NCBI GenBank assembly: GCA_963669155.1
Contig: OZ022597.1
Span: 9,759,605-9,823,604, forward strand
DNA from: Arbacia lixula
Lineage: Eukaryota > Echinodermata > Echinoidea > Arbacioida > Arbaciidae
Direction: 5' to 3'
DNA length: 64,000 bases
A model generated the notes under the pieces. The model was given only the letters and a program-made list of their open reading frames with translations. It was not told where the DNA came from and searched no databases. Below, one piece after another: positions 34,362 through 45,905 of this stretch (its first letter is position 1; every line of letters starts with the position of its first letter). The translations under genes and the position numbers were made by a program.

Positions 34362-34983
34362 GTTAATCGCATTTCCATGAATACAACTATTACTAATCGG
34401 CTACAATGCGTGAAGTTACATTCATATGTGCTAGCATCATTTAATGGAGCATTTACACTGAATTTGAAACAAATGTATTGTAAATGGTGCTTTAATCAAT
34501 ATGAAATACACCAATGTGCTATACATGGCCAATTAAATATACTACGGAACGTAATAAGGTATTTCAGTCTGCTACTGATACGAGTAAGCACCTCGCAGTA
34601 ATGATCTATGTACCTAAATATGCAGCTGCCTAGTCAAAGGTAACACTGGGCAGGCCGGGATGCAATCATGCAAATTGCTATAGTTCTTGCTTTGGGTGTC
34701 CATTTCACGAAAACTGCTGCACCATATTGCACAATGATGGAGAGAAGTGTGCAACATCAACTCGTCAAGCTCTAACGTATCACACTGATGAGTTATCAGA
34801 ATATCTTTTTTCATATTTCAATTCTCACTATAAATTCACAGAGGAGACATCCAGGGACGGTTTAGACCACAGGGCCGTATTTCCTAGATGGTAGGGCGTA
34901 TGGAAGGCATAGTATCTTACGTAGTGTAATGACATTCTAATGTTAATTAAGTTGAAACTGAAATGTTTTATTTTTTCCACCAA

Positions 34984-35025
34984 TACTCCCCGAAGTAAAT
35001 CCACCAGTGCCAAGCAGACCATTAG
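34984..35025 (+). pseudogene. microexon, 42 bp, ancestral acceptor lost
   Basis: Acceptor CCAA. Open (VLPEVNPPVPSRPL), donor 'attag|gttagt'. Internal 'ccaccag' ends at 35007 as a possible acceptor. Confidence 0.5.
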
Positions 35026-35769
35026 GTTAGTATACACTTGCATGTACATAAATACAACAATTCATACTCAACTGTCAAACGTGAAGTTACAGTTATAATG
35101 TTTACAACTTAGTAGGACCTTCTCACAACTTAGCTTGAACAATGTGATACTAGTATACTACATTTTTGCCATACCAAAATGTATTACATACATTCATGTT
35201 TGTTAGAATCATTTAATGGAGCATTTAGACTGAACTTGATACAAATGTACTGCAAATAATGCTTTGAAACAATTTGAAATGCACTAATGTGCTCTACGCT
35301 CCTGTGATACATGGCCAATTAAATAAACTCCTGAACGTAATAAGGTATTCCAAGCTGCTAATTATACGAGTAAGCACCTTGCAGTAATGCTCTATGCACC
35401 TCAATACGCAGCTGCCTAGTCAAAGGTAGCACTGGGCAAGCCGGGATGCAATCATGCAAGTTGCTATAGTTCTTACTTTGGGTGAACATTTCACGGAAAC
35501 TGCTGCGCCATATTGCACAATGATGGAGAGAAGTGTGCAACATCAACTCGTCAAGCTCTAACGTATCACACTGATGAGTTATCAGAATCTCTTTTTTCGT
35601 ATTTCAATTCTCACTATAAATTCACAGAGGAGACATCCAGGGACGGTTTAGACCACAGGGCCGTATTTCCTAGATGGTAGGGCGTATGGAAGGCATAGTA
35701 TCTTACGTAGTGTAATGACATTCTAATGTTAATTAAGTTAAAACTAAAATGTTTTATTTTTTCAACCAA

Positions 35770-35811
35770 TACTCCTCGAACTAAATCTACCAGTGCCATA
35801 CAAACCACCAG
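35770..35811 (+). pseudogene. microexon, 42 bp, ancestral acceptor lost
   Basis: Acceptor CCAA. Open (VLLELNLPVPYKPP), donor 'accag|gtaagt', a near-perfect consensus. Internal 'ctaccag' would give VPYKPP. Confidence 0.5.
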
Positions 35812-36262
35812 GTAAGTATACACTTGGATGTACATAAATACTACAATTCATACTCAGCTTTCAAACGTGAAGTTACAGTTATACTGTTTATAACTTAGTA
35901 GGACCTTTTCACAACTCAGCTTGAACAATGTGATACTAGTATACTACATTTTTGCCATTCCAAAAGGTATACATAAAGGTTTACATACATTTATATTTGT
36001 GAGAATCATTTAATGGACCATTTACACTGAACTTGATACGCATGTATTACAAATGGTGCTTTTAATCAATATGAAGTGCACTTTGTTCTACCCTTCTGTT
36101 ATACGTGGCCGGTTAGAAAAATACTGACCGTGACAAGATATTTCCAAGCCGTATTTTTTTTTAGATGGAAGACGTATGGAAGGCATTGCACCTTACGTAG
36201 TGCAATGAAATTATACTGCTAAATGAAGTAGAAACGTACATTTTCTATCTTTTGCCATACAG

Positions 36263-36313
36263 CTGTAGATCTAGGAAAATATCTACCAGAGCCTCAAACA
36301 CCTCCTCTAGAAG
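36263..36313 (+). CDS. microexon, 51 bp, phase 1-1 (AVDLGKYLPEPQTPPLE)
   Basis: Acceptor 'tctatcttttgccatacag', donor 'tagaag|gttagt'. Reads AVDLGKYLPEPQTPPLE, Pro/acidic. It belongs to the same exon family as 29792 but is longer. Units 2 and 3 have G in place of D. Confidence 0.7.
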
Positions 36314-36736
36314 GTTAGTATACATTTTCATTTACATAAGTACTACAATTCATACTCATTCGTCACACGTGAAGTTACAGTTGTAACGCTGATCACTTAT
36401 TAGGCCATTCTGACAACTCAGCTTGAAAAATCTAATACTAGTATACTACAATTTTGCAATTCCAGTATGTATTATATACATTCATATTTGTTAGAATCAT
36501 TTAATGGAGCCTTTACACTGAACTTTAAAGAAATGTAGCTCTGGGCAGGCCGGGATGCAAACATTAAACATGCTATAGTTCTTGCTTTGCGTGACCATTT
36601 CACTGAAACCACTGTACAACTTTGCATTATTGCAAGTGGTAGAGCGTATGAAGGGAATTGTATCGTTCGTGGTTATTTTACCTAACGGTGATTAAGTCGA
36701 AAGTCAAATGTTTTATTTTTCTCTTGCTACCAACAG

Positions 36737-36760
36737 ACAGTTCCTCTGAAGACGAACCAG
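36737..36760 (+). CDS. microexon, 24 bp, phase 1-1 (DSSSEDEP)
   Basis: Acceptor 'ctcttgctaccaacag', donor 'accag|gtatgt'. Reads DSSSEDEP, acidic and Ser-rich, resembling a casein-kinase-type phosphorylation site (inference). Identical in units 2 and 3. Confidence 0.7.
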
Positions 36761-37207
36761 GTATGTATTTAGTCGCATTTTCATATATGTAACTATTCAT
36801 AGCGGCTACAGTGCATGAAATTACACTCCTATGGTTAGCATCATTTAATGGAGCATTTACACTGCACCTGATACAAATATAGCATATATATTCAAATGGT
36901 GCTTTCAATCAGTATCAAATGCACCTATGTGCTTTACCCTCCTGTTACACGTGGCCAATTAAGATAAACTACTGAACGTAATAGGTTTTTCCATCCCACT
37001 ACTGATACGATTAAGCACCTTGCAGTAATGTTCTATACACCTAAAAATGCAGTTGCCTTGTCAAAGGTAGCACTGGGCAGGCCGGGATGCAAATATAGAA
37101 AATATTATAGTTTTTGCTTTTCGTGGAAGGTATGGCATCTTACGTAGTGTAATGATATTGTAATGGTAATTAAGTCGAAAATTAAATTTTGTATTTTTTG
37201 CCACCAA

Positions 37208-37258
37208 TACATGCATTAATGGAGCTTTAAACGTCAGACATACCCGACGTGTCACTAG
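37208..37258 (+). pseudogene. dead microexon, both splice sites and frame lost
   Basis: The acceptor has become CCAA, the donor GT has become CT ('ctag|cttagt'), and phase 1 contains TAA. It decayed before the 10 kb duplication because unit 2 shares all three lesions. Confidence 0.6.
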
Positions 37259-37619
37259 CTTAGTATACATTTTCATTTAAATAAATACAAAAAAATCAAA
37301 CTCAGCTGTCACACGTGAAGTTACAGTTAAAATGTTCTTTACTGATTAGGTCTTTCTCACGACACAGCTTGACAATGTAATACTACTATACTACAATTTT
37401 GCAATTCCAATATGTATAACATACATTCATATTTGATACAATCACTTAAAAGAGCATTTACACTGAACTTCGTACACATGTATTGCAAATGGCCAAATGT
37501 GAAATGCACATTTCCGAAAAGAATTGTACACAACATAATTATGAGAGAGGTTACCTCGCACGTGACGTCAAAAAATCAACATTTTAAAGATCAGAACTTT
37601 CTAACCCTTTGATAGAATT

Positions 37620-38216
37620 TCGTCAAACCTTCACTAATGTGTTTCTTTCATGTGTCTGCTTTTATTGAAACCAACATTTCATTTATCATACTTATGATGA
37701 TAATGTGGACTTGCCCTTTTGGTATATGAATAGGACATGGAATTGAGAGCAAAGTGTATTTTGTTTGTGCTCTTCATCCGTCAAAGCTAATGCGATTCTA
37801 TCCCGCCTTTTTCAAAGAGAGTGTATATTGATCGCACTAAGAAGAGAGGTAGAAATGGACAACGATCACAGTGTAATAATTGCAAACGAAGTACAATACA
37901 AAAACATAAGATTCAAATAACATTTGAGAACATTGATACCATTTGAAGAAAACAATTCAAATATCCTGAAATATCTCATAACTGCGGCATTGACCGGTAT
38001 TTGGTTATACTTTAAAAGAGGACTTTGTTAGAATTGAAATTACTTCGTGGTTGTGTTCCAAATGCTGGAAACGATAAGCAAATTGGGACATTCATTGATT
38101 ATTATGGTTCTCTGTCAGACTCCATACTGACCGATGGAAATCATGTTTATTGTCAGTGCAATAATGCCTCAATGACGCATGGACAGTTAATATACTGACT
38201 TTTCTTCCCGTCACAG
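37620..38216. other. intron before the Thr/Pro/Ser microexon
   Basis: Sequence unlike the rest of the array, repeated near-identically in units 2 and 3. No other exon recognised. Confidence 0.5.
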
Positions 38217-38264
38217 GGACTCCAGTAACTACCTTGCCGCCGCCAAGTGCATCCAGCACAACAG
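38217..38264 (+). CDS. microexon, 48 bp, phase 1-1 (GTPVTTLPPPSASSTT)
   Basis: Acceptor 'gacttttcttcccgtcacag', donor 'caacag|gtaaaa'. Reads GTPVTTLPPPSASSTT, a mucin-like Thr/Ser/Pro segment likely to be O-glycosylated if extracellular (inference). Its flanking introns are unrelated to those of the other microexons, so it is a separate exon lineage carried in the same 10 kb cassette. Present in all three units. Confidence 0.7.
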
Positions 38265-38874
38265 GTAAAAATCTAAATAACTTTGTATATTTACATATTT
38301 GTTCTTTTCCGGACTCTTGATTCTTTAAGAAAACATAATTGTTTTCCACATTTTCAGCGCCTTCGCAACCGCTAATATTGCTATTACACAAATGTATACT
38401 GCATATATAACAATTTAAACAAAATATTTATCCAAGTGTGCTTTAAAATCGTGCAAAGGAGCCGGTCTCAAATACATCCTGCTATAGAGAATGAAAAGCT
38501 TTGAATATGGTGAAATGGACTTGATGTAATATAACCATGCTCGGTTTTGTATGTACTGTAAGTTTATTACAAATAAGAACGCTGTATTGAGTTATTTACC
38601 TCAATGAGAAAAACGCTAAATGGAGCAGCTGTCATAATTAGTAATAAACAACATCGCTCTAAATATTATAATCATTACTTTTATTAATATCATTAGTAAG
38701 AATAGTATAATTATGTAGTATAGGTTTTGTTGATAAATAATGTTTATTCTCATGAGATTTATCGTTATCATCATATTCATTGGCCGGTATTCTGAAGTCG
38801 GGTTTAACTAAGCCGGGACCAAAGTTAGAATCGAGTTTAGTTAGTCCTGGCTTAAACGCGACTTCGGGCTTAAA

Positions 38875-39388
38875 GACAGCCCGTCCATTTTTCAGGTCAC
38901 CACAAAACCATCAAAACATTGGCAAACATATAGAAAAGTGTTAGCAAGCTGTATATTCATAATTTGAAACTGATACGTAGTGTAAAATTCAAATAATGCA
39001 CGTAAACAACGTCTGATTAATAGTCTTTATCCCAGGCTCTTAGCAGGTTGTGATGAAATATCTGCTTTATTGATTAATCTATTTATCAAATTATGAAACG
39101 AATTATGAAAAAAAAAGTTCTATAGAAAAAATCATCGCCAAAGTTTGGTAATTACTTATAAAATTGGGATTTCAGACATGCATAATAACCACATAAATAC
39201 TGTAACAAAGACTGATACTTTTTCGTTGTACGAAAAAAGTCGGTTTGAAATTTAACGGCTGAAATTTTTACATATACAGAAAGCTTCAACATGCTATATT
39301 CTTAAAAATGGTCTTGAATCACACTTTCTTCAATTTGCGATCGTGATAGACGATTTCAAATTTGAAGCTTGCAAAAGGGACGGACAAT
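38875..39388. mobile_element. ~514 bp MITE, unit 1 copy
   Basis: Ends 'cccgtccatttttcag' and 'gcaaaagggacggac' are inverted. A related copy inserted at 57799 shows the limits. No coding capacity. Just upstream, 38795-38870 forms a small hairpin ('gaagtcgggtttaactaagcc' type arms). Confidence 0.65.
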
Positions 39389-40986
39389 CTTTAACTTCCA
39401 TGGTGATGTCGTCTGCTCCACCTGCGCATGCGCACTAGCCAATTATAGCATAATTTCTGCTATATTCAGTACTGCGCATGCCCATTTGCGCGCTTAATAC
39501 TGTATTGGATAACGGCAATTCACGTAACAAAGTTACATTAACTGGACGAATATTCTATGATTATGATTATGGCATAAAGACAAGAAGGCGGAAAATTAAA
39601 GATTTGTTGAATTTGATGTACGTGAAAAGGAAGTTGGTATTTTTGTTCAGTAAAATTGAGTATATCTGCCAAAAATGAATGATTAATCGTACTGCTTGTA
39701 ACACGTGTTATGATAATCCCTCCCTTTCCGTCTATGCCGCTGGTTGTCTCTCTATAATACACAGATGTACGCACATACGTATACACCCACACGCACTCGT
39801 ATCTTAGAATGACTAGAAGATTTGGTCCCTTAGATGATCTGTAACAAAACAAAACATAGTCACCGCTCACATTTCCTCTTCTCTACATCCGACCCCTGTT
39901 TCTCTTTAACATTCTCTCGCCTTCTCCCTTTCTACCAACGAATTCCACATTCTTTCCGTCTCTCTGTTGACCCATCTCCATTTCTCTCTCTTTATGTCAT
40001 ATTGTATGCCCTCTCGCTTTCCCTGTAGTACTTGCTGTATCTCCAAAATGTCATCATCACTATCAGGAAATCAATCATTTCACATTTATATTTTGGAACA
40101 TACCATTTGAAGTTGTTAGATACTAAAAGGGACAAGTTCTGACAGAATTAAATTCCTCTTGAAAACGTTTTTTACAATATTTCTTTGAAATATCTATTTC
40201 GAGAATGACCTTTACAATTTCGGACCTTAAGTGAGCCAATCGTGTCATTGCATGTAATCTCGACATATGTCACATTGTTCAACGATAACTGATATCAATG
40301 TACCACTATTTTGTGCCAGCTGCCCTAGCGTCATAGCAAGGCAAAATCATTGCTCAATACTTGTCAGAAATAGAAAGTCTACCAGCATCAGTTCTACTGA
40401 AGTGTTTACTACGTATGCTTAGTACAAGCCAGTTTGGTAGTCAGGAAAATGTTTAAACCAAAAATAATAGTTCTTCGATTTTAACCAACTTTGATAGGAA
40501 TGATCCATGGGTATCAGGGACCTCAAGTTCTTAAAATGGTGGTACGCAAGTGGCAAGGGGTATTGATTGGGGTGGCGCCCCAAATGGCCCTAGAGGGCTA
40601 ATTACATTTATTATTTGATTTTTTTCTCGAAGTCTCATGACTTAATTTTAACCAAATCTAAAATTCACCTCAGAAAAGAGGACCTAAGTTGTAAAAATGT
40701 ATATATATCTAAAAAATTCATATCAGATTTCATCAAAACTCGACAGATTATTCTCAGGCAATGGGAAAAAATGTTACAAACGGGGATCCCATCTGACATG
40801 AACTAAAAAAAAGCTACGAGAAGTTGGGTAACCATTTCACGGAAATTACTGCACAATTTTGCATAATGATTGAGACATATCTTTTAAATGGTATGGCGTA
40901 AAAGGGGCATTGTTTCTTTCGTAGTCAGATTGCCTTTTAACGGTGATGAAGTCGAAACTCATTTGTTTTCCCCTTGCTACCAATAG
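39389..40986. other. intron stretch of unit 1, no gene
   Basis: Contains 'tgcgcatgcgca' palindromes near 39422-39480, a pyrimidine-rich tract (39880-40025) and a short hairpin 'ggggtggcgcccc' near 40570. A 66-codon frame at 39478 is repeated in unit 2 but has changed residues and no splice context, so it is not called as a gene. Confidence 0.4.
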
Positions 40987-41010
40987 AGCTATCGTCAGAA
41001 ACGAAACCAG
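40987..41010 (+). CDS. microexon, 24 bp, phase 1-1 (ELSSETKP)
   Basis: Acceptor 'ttttccccttgctaccaatag', donor 'accag|gtatgt'. Reads ELSSETKP. Confidence 0.7.
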
Positions 41011-41780
41011 GTATGTATTTAATCGCATTCCCATGAATACAAGTATTCCTACTAGGCTACAATGCGTAGAATTACATTCATATTTGTTAAAATCATTTAA
41101 TGGAGCACTTACACTAAACTTGATGCAAAACTATTGCAAGTAGTGCCTTCAATCAATATGAAATGCACCAATATGCTCTACGCTCCTGTTTTACCTGGCC
41201 AATTAAATAAACTACTGAACGTGATAAGGTATTTCCGTGCTGCTACTGATACGAATAAGCACCTTGCAGTAATGCTCTATATGCAGCTGCCTAGTCAGAG
41301 GTAGCATTGGGTAGGCCGGGATGCAAATATATAAAAAAAAATCTATAGTTCTTGCTTTGTACAACTATTACACTATTACATGCACAATTTTGAATAATAA
41401 TCGAGACAAAATTGCTTTATAACATCAGCTCTTCAAGCAATAACGTTTTACACTGAAGCGTTATTTGAATATTTTTTTTTCACAATTAGATTGTAACTAT
41501 AAATTCACAAAGGAGAGATCCATTGACAGTCTAGAACACACAGCAGTATTTCCTAGATAGTAGGACGTATGGAAGGCATTGCATCTTACGTAGTATAATA
41601 GAATTATAATGGTACTTAAGGCGAAACTTAAGTGTTGTCTATAAACATAAATATGCAGCTGCTTAATCAGAGGTAACACTGGATGCAAACATAATGTAGG
41701 GCATTGTATTTTACGTAGTCAAATTACCTGCTAAAGCTGATGAAGTAAAAATGATTCTTTTAACCTCTTGCTACCAACAG

Positions 41781-41804
41781 AGTATTCGTCAGAATTGGAA
41801 GTAG
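41781..41804 (+). CDS. microexon, 24 bp, phase 1-1 (EYSSELEV)
   Basis: Acceptor 'taacctcttgctaccaacag', donor 'gtag|gtatgt'. Reads EYSSELEV. Its unit is duplicated at 42433, 652 bp on. Confidence 0.7.
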   Translation, partial: SIRQNWK

Positions 41805-42432
41805 GTATGTATTTAATCGAAGGTAGAGCGTATGAAGGGCATTAATTGTATATCACGTAGTCAAATGAGCTTCTAACATTCATGAAGTCGATTTAGTCGA
41901 TTTAGCACCTTGCAGTAATGTTCTATACACCTCAATATACAGTTGCCTAGTCAGAGGTAGCACTGGGCAGGCTGGAATGCAAATATTCAAAATCCCATAG
42001 TTCTTCTTTGTACAACTATTACACTATTACATGCACAATTTTGAATAATAATCGAGACAAAATCACTTCATGACATCAGCTCGTAAAGCAATAACGTTTT
42101 ACACTGAAGCGTTATTTGAATATTTTCTTCCCACAATTAGATTGTAACTATAAATTCACAAAGGAGAGATCCATTGACAGTCTAGAACACACGGCAGTAT
42201 CTCCTAGATAGTAGGACGTATGGAAGGCATTGCATCTTACGTAGTATAATGGAATTATAATGGTAATTAAGGCGAAATTTAAGAGGTGTCTATACACATC
42301 AATATGCAGCTGCGGTAATCAGAGGTAACACTGGATGCAAACATAATATAGGGCATTGTATTTTACGTAGTCAAATTACCTGCTAAAGCTGATGAAGTAA
42401 AAATGATTCTTTTTTCATCTCACTACCAACAG

Positions 42433-42456
42433 AGCATTCGTCAGAATTGGAAGTAG
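42433..42456 (+). CDS. microexon, 24 bp, phase 1-1 (EHSSELEV)
   Basis: Acceptor 'ttcatctcactaccaacag', donor 'gtag|gtatgt'. Differs from 41781 by a single base (Y to H). Confidence 0.7.
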   Translation, partial: SIRQNWK

Positions 42457-42630
42457 GTATGTATTTAATCGAAGGTAGAGCGTATGAAGGGCATTAATTG
42501 TATATCACGTAGTCAAATGAGCTTCTAACATTGATGAAGTCGATTTACTCGATTTAGCACCTTGCAGTAATGTTCTATACACCTCAATATGCAGTTGCCT
42601 ATTCAGAGGTAGCACTGGGCAGGCCGGAAT

Positions 42631-44036
42631 GCGATTTTTTTTTCCGTGATGTTAACGCGTCACAACTGTCAATTCGCATTTTCTTGGCGTCTTGAATAAA
42701 GACCACGTCTGGTCTGCGCGCGATATGCGAATATGCGATATGCATGCGAATTGCACTACTACCTATAGCGCTTGCTACGCTGCTGCTACGTGTACGTGTA
42801 GAGTATGCATTAGTCAGCTCTACAGCAATACCATGTCTGAAACTGGATGTGAGGGTGCCTCAATTCCTCAACGGATCCAGTTATGTACATGTAGGTCTAG
42901 ATCTTCTTCTTGTTCTAGATCATAGTCATTAGAAATTCAATTCATAATCATAATCATAAATTATTCTATTCTAGTCACAGCCACAGGACTCGGTCTTAAT
43001 TTAGAAGAGTCTACTAAGAGTAGCAGTAACCAGTTAACATGTTACTGTTACAGAGCAATTTTGTTACTTCTAAAATTACACTACATTATGATATGAATTG
43101 AATTTCTTAATAAAAGTAACAACTAACACTAGACCTATATACATGTAGTTATTTAACTTAACCCTAGACAAGACGAAACCGTCATAATTCTAAGACTAAT
43201 TAAGTTCATGGACATCAAATAAAACGCGTGTTAATTAATGGCATGCATGCACAAAATTTGAAGTTTATCATTTTCAACTTTGACCTTTGTCTTTATAAAC
43301 ATGACTGTCAATTTGTGATTTCCATATCCATGGTAATGCGGCATTAAAATGTTCATGAAGAAATTTTAGGAAGAGTCACCAAGTTTGAGGGAAAATGATC
43401 AGAGCATATTAATAGAGATGGCCTATAATAGTTTGGTAGGGGCACAATGTGCCCCCCCCCCCTTGAGTAATATAGACTAATATTAAGTCTTCGCACCTAG
43501 ATCTTGGAGGAAAGTATCCATGCTGAGTATGTACACAACTTAACATGATTCAGTACTTGTCTGATTGCAATATAGACCTAGAATCTAGATCTAGGGCCTA
43601 GCTAGACCAGATAGAATATTATAGGCAATCACATTATTATCAGAGTCTGGAGTCTACTCAGAAAAGCATAGATCTTGATCTACACATTTTTTTGTATACA
43701 TATATAACTCCTACATCTGTAGTTCTACCCAGTCAGTTAAGACAAATGGATTCACATATTTATAAGGTGAACAATTTTAAATACATAGATAAAGTATGGA
43801 ATTCCATAGATTGCAAGATCTACTAATGCACACTCCGATCCGAGAGGTGTATTAAACTCTATTTTATCCACCTCTAGAGTCTATGTGCACACTATGCATT
43901 CGGCGATCATCGTATAGAAATGGAAGTCCACGCGCATGCGTACTGCCTACCTATATCGACAACGGCCTGCAATCAAGTCGCTCTGAGGAATAAAATTAGC
44001 CGATGTGACGCGTTAACATCACGGAAAAAAAATCGC
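42631..44036. mobile_element. 1.4 kb non-autonomous transposon, 33 bp TIRs, 9 bp TSD
   Basis: Terminal repeats 'gcgatttttttttccgtg' followed by 'atgttaacgcgtcac', with the complement at the other end. Flanked by 'ggccggaat' and 'ggccgggat', a 9 bp duplication with one mismatch that falls inside the conserved array motif 'gggcaggccgggatgc'. No transposase. Short open frames at 42692 and 42744 and a C-run at 43451 lie inside. Confidence 0.8.
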
Positions 44037-44429
44037 GGCCGGGATGCAAACATACAAAATACTATAGTTCTTGCGTTGGTTGATCATTTCAGGGAAACTA
44101 CTACATAATATCCTAAAAATAAAATAAAGTATTTTCATGCTGCTACTGATACGATAAAAGCACCATGCAGTAATGCTCTATACACCTCAATAGGCAGCTG
44201 CTTAGTCAAATGTAACACTGGGCAGGCCGGGATGAAAACATAAATGAATATAGTTCTTGCTTTGCGTGACTATTACACGGAAAGTGCTGCACAATTTTGC
44301 ACAACGATAGAGACATATTTGTTTTAAAGGAGAGCGTATGAAGGGCATTATTGTATCTTACGTAGTCAAACGACCTTCTAACAGTAATAAGGTCGAAATA
44401 CAAATGTTTTTTTTTTTCTCTTGCTACCA

Positions 44430-44431
44430 AG
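44430..44431 (+). other. site of precise microexon loss
   Basis: The acceptor tract 'ctcttgctaccaa' runs directly into 'gcattcccataaacac', which in sister units lies ~14 bases after the donor. The exon with both splice sites has been deleted. The same junction is in unit 2 at 54903-54904. Confidence 0.6.
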
Positions 44432-44690
44432 CATTCCCATAAACACAACTAGTCCTACTCGGCTGCAATGCGTGAAATTACATACATATGTGTTAGCATC
44501 ATTTAATGGAGCATTTACACGTAACTTGGAACAAATGTATTGTAAATGGTGCTTTAAATGAACATGAAATGCACAACGTGCTCTACGCTCCTGCTAAAAA
44601 TGGCCAATTAAATATACTACAGAACGTAATAAGGTATTTCCGTGCTTCTACTGATACGATTAAGCACCTTGCAGTATTGTTCTATACACC

Positions 44691-45013
44691 TTTCATTCAT
44701 TTTTTTTATCCCGCCCAGTCTTTGCAAATGCTTTCAGTAGGGGTGGGGGGGGGGGGGGGGGGGGGTTATGACGTTTTTCGAAAAAAATTATCCGCCCAGT
44801 CTCGTGGGGGTGCACGACCGAAAATAGTGGGGGGGGGGGCATTTGATATTGTGTCCCCCCCCCCCCCCCATTCGAAATGGTGGGGGGGGGGGGGGAGGGT
44901 TTTGACGTTTTTGTAAAAAAAAAATTGTACACGAACGAAAATAGTGGGGGGGGGGGGCATTTGATATTGTGTCCCCCCCCCCCCCCCCGTCCCCCCAGGG
45001 ATTTCCGCCAATG
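44691..45013. mobile_element. G/C-run-rich insertion
   Basis: Replaces the usual 'ctcaatatgcagctgcctag' of array units. Contains repeated ~130 bp modules 'cgaccgaaaatagt'-G-run-'catttgatattgtgt'-C-run, with G-runs of about 11-24 and C-runs of about 15-17. Long Gly- or Pro-rich open frames on both strands are artefacts of these runs. Confidence 0.6.
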
Positions 45014-45372
45014 GTCAGAGGTAGCACTGGGCAGGCCAGGATGATCAAACAAAATGCTATTATAGCTCTTGCTTTTGGTGACAATTTCACGGAAACTACT
45101 GCACAATATTGCTCAATGATCGAGAATATTTGCTTTATAGTCACATCAGCTCGTCAAGCCCTAACGTATTACACTGATGAATTATCAGAGTCACTTTTTT
45201 CATATTTCAACTCTCACTCTGAATTCACAAATGAGACATCCAGGGACGGTCAAGACCACGGGGCCTTATTTCCTAGATAGGGCGTATGGAAGGCATTGTA
45301 TTTTACGTAGTGTAATGACATTCTAATGTTAGTTACTTCGAAACATAAATGTTGTATTTTTTTTGCCTCCAT

Positions 45373-45423
45373 TACATCTATCAATGGATCTACCAACGTC
45401 AGACATTCCAGCCGACACACGAA
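45373..45423 (+). pseudogene. microexon, 51 bp, acceptor mutated to AT
   Basis: The acceptor reads 'gcctccat' instead of 'CCAG'. Open in phase 1 through 17 codons (starts VHLSMDLPTSDIP) and followed by 'gttaat' preceded by A rather than G. Confidence 0.5.
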
Positions 45424-45845
45424 GTTAATGTACATTTTCATATACATGAATACAGCAATTCGTACTCAGCTGCCACTTGTTAAGTTACAGTTATAATGTT
45501 CATTACTTATTATGACCTTCTCACAACACAGCTTGACCAATATACTACTAGTATACCACGTTTTTGCCATTCCAAAAGGTATTACATAGATTCATATTTG
45601 TGAGAATCATTTGATTGAGCATTTACACTGAAGTTTATACACATGTATTGCAAATGTCATGTATTACAATATGAAATGCACCAATTGTTCTACGCTCCTG
45701 TAATACGTGGCCAATGAAATACACTCATGAACGCACTGGGGTATTTCCGAGATGGGGGGCCGTGTGGATGCCATTGAATCTTACGTAGTGTAATGATATT
45801 CTAATGGTAATTAAGTCGAAACCTAAATGTTTTATTTTTTGCTAG

Positions 45846-45905
45846 ATGAAATAGCTTATTTACCCGGGACACGAATGCCACCCGTTATACGATCACTGTT
45901 ACGAG
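45846..45905 (+). CDS. microexon, 60 bp, phase 1-1, longest of the array
   Basis: Acceptor 'gttttattttttgctag', donor 'acgag|gttagt'. Reads DEIAYLPGTRMPPVIRSLLR, 20 residues, more basic and hydrophobic than the others. It uses a different acceptor context (gctag) from the CCAG family. Identical in unit 2 (56313). Confidence 0.65.

Larger units (their letters stand above)
27530..36147 (+). repeat. microexon array, proximal part: ~0.5-1.1 kb diverged tandem units
   Basis: Every unit shares intron blocks: 'catttaatggagcatttaca', 'aagcaccttgcagtaatg', 'ggtagcactgggcaggccgg', 'tatagttcttgctttgcgtg', 'aggcattgtatcttacgtag', then a T-rich acceptor and one short exon, then 'gttagtatacattttca' or 'gtatgtatttaatcgcatt'. 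27480-28700 and about 31050-32400 are a larger duplication offset by 3.66 kb at the exons. Units differ by local deletions and exon type. Confidence 0.75.

Noticed and set aside
39538-39870. 110-codon minus-strand frame repeated at 49636-49968
   Set aside because: Conserved only because the whole 10 kb unit is duplicated; no family, start context or splice signals.
44506-45144. Long Gly-rich and Pro-rich open frames on both strands (also 54979-55611)
   Set aside because: They consist of translated G- and C-runs in an inserted repeat, change length between the two units and have no splice or start context.
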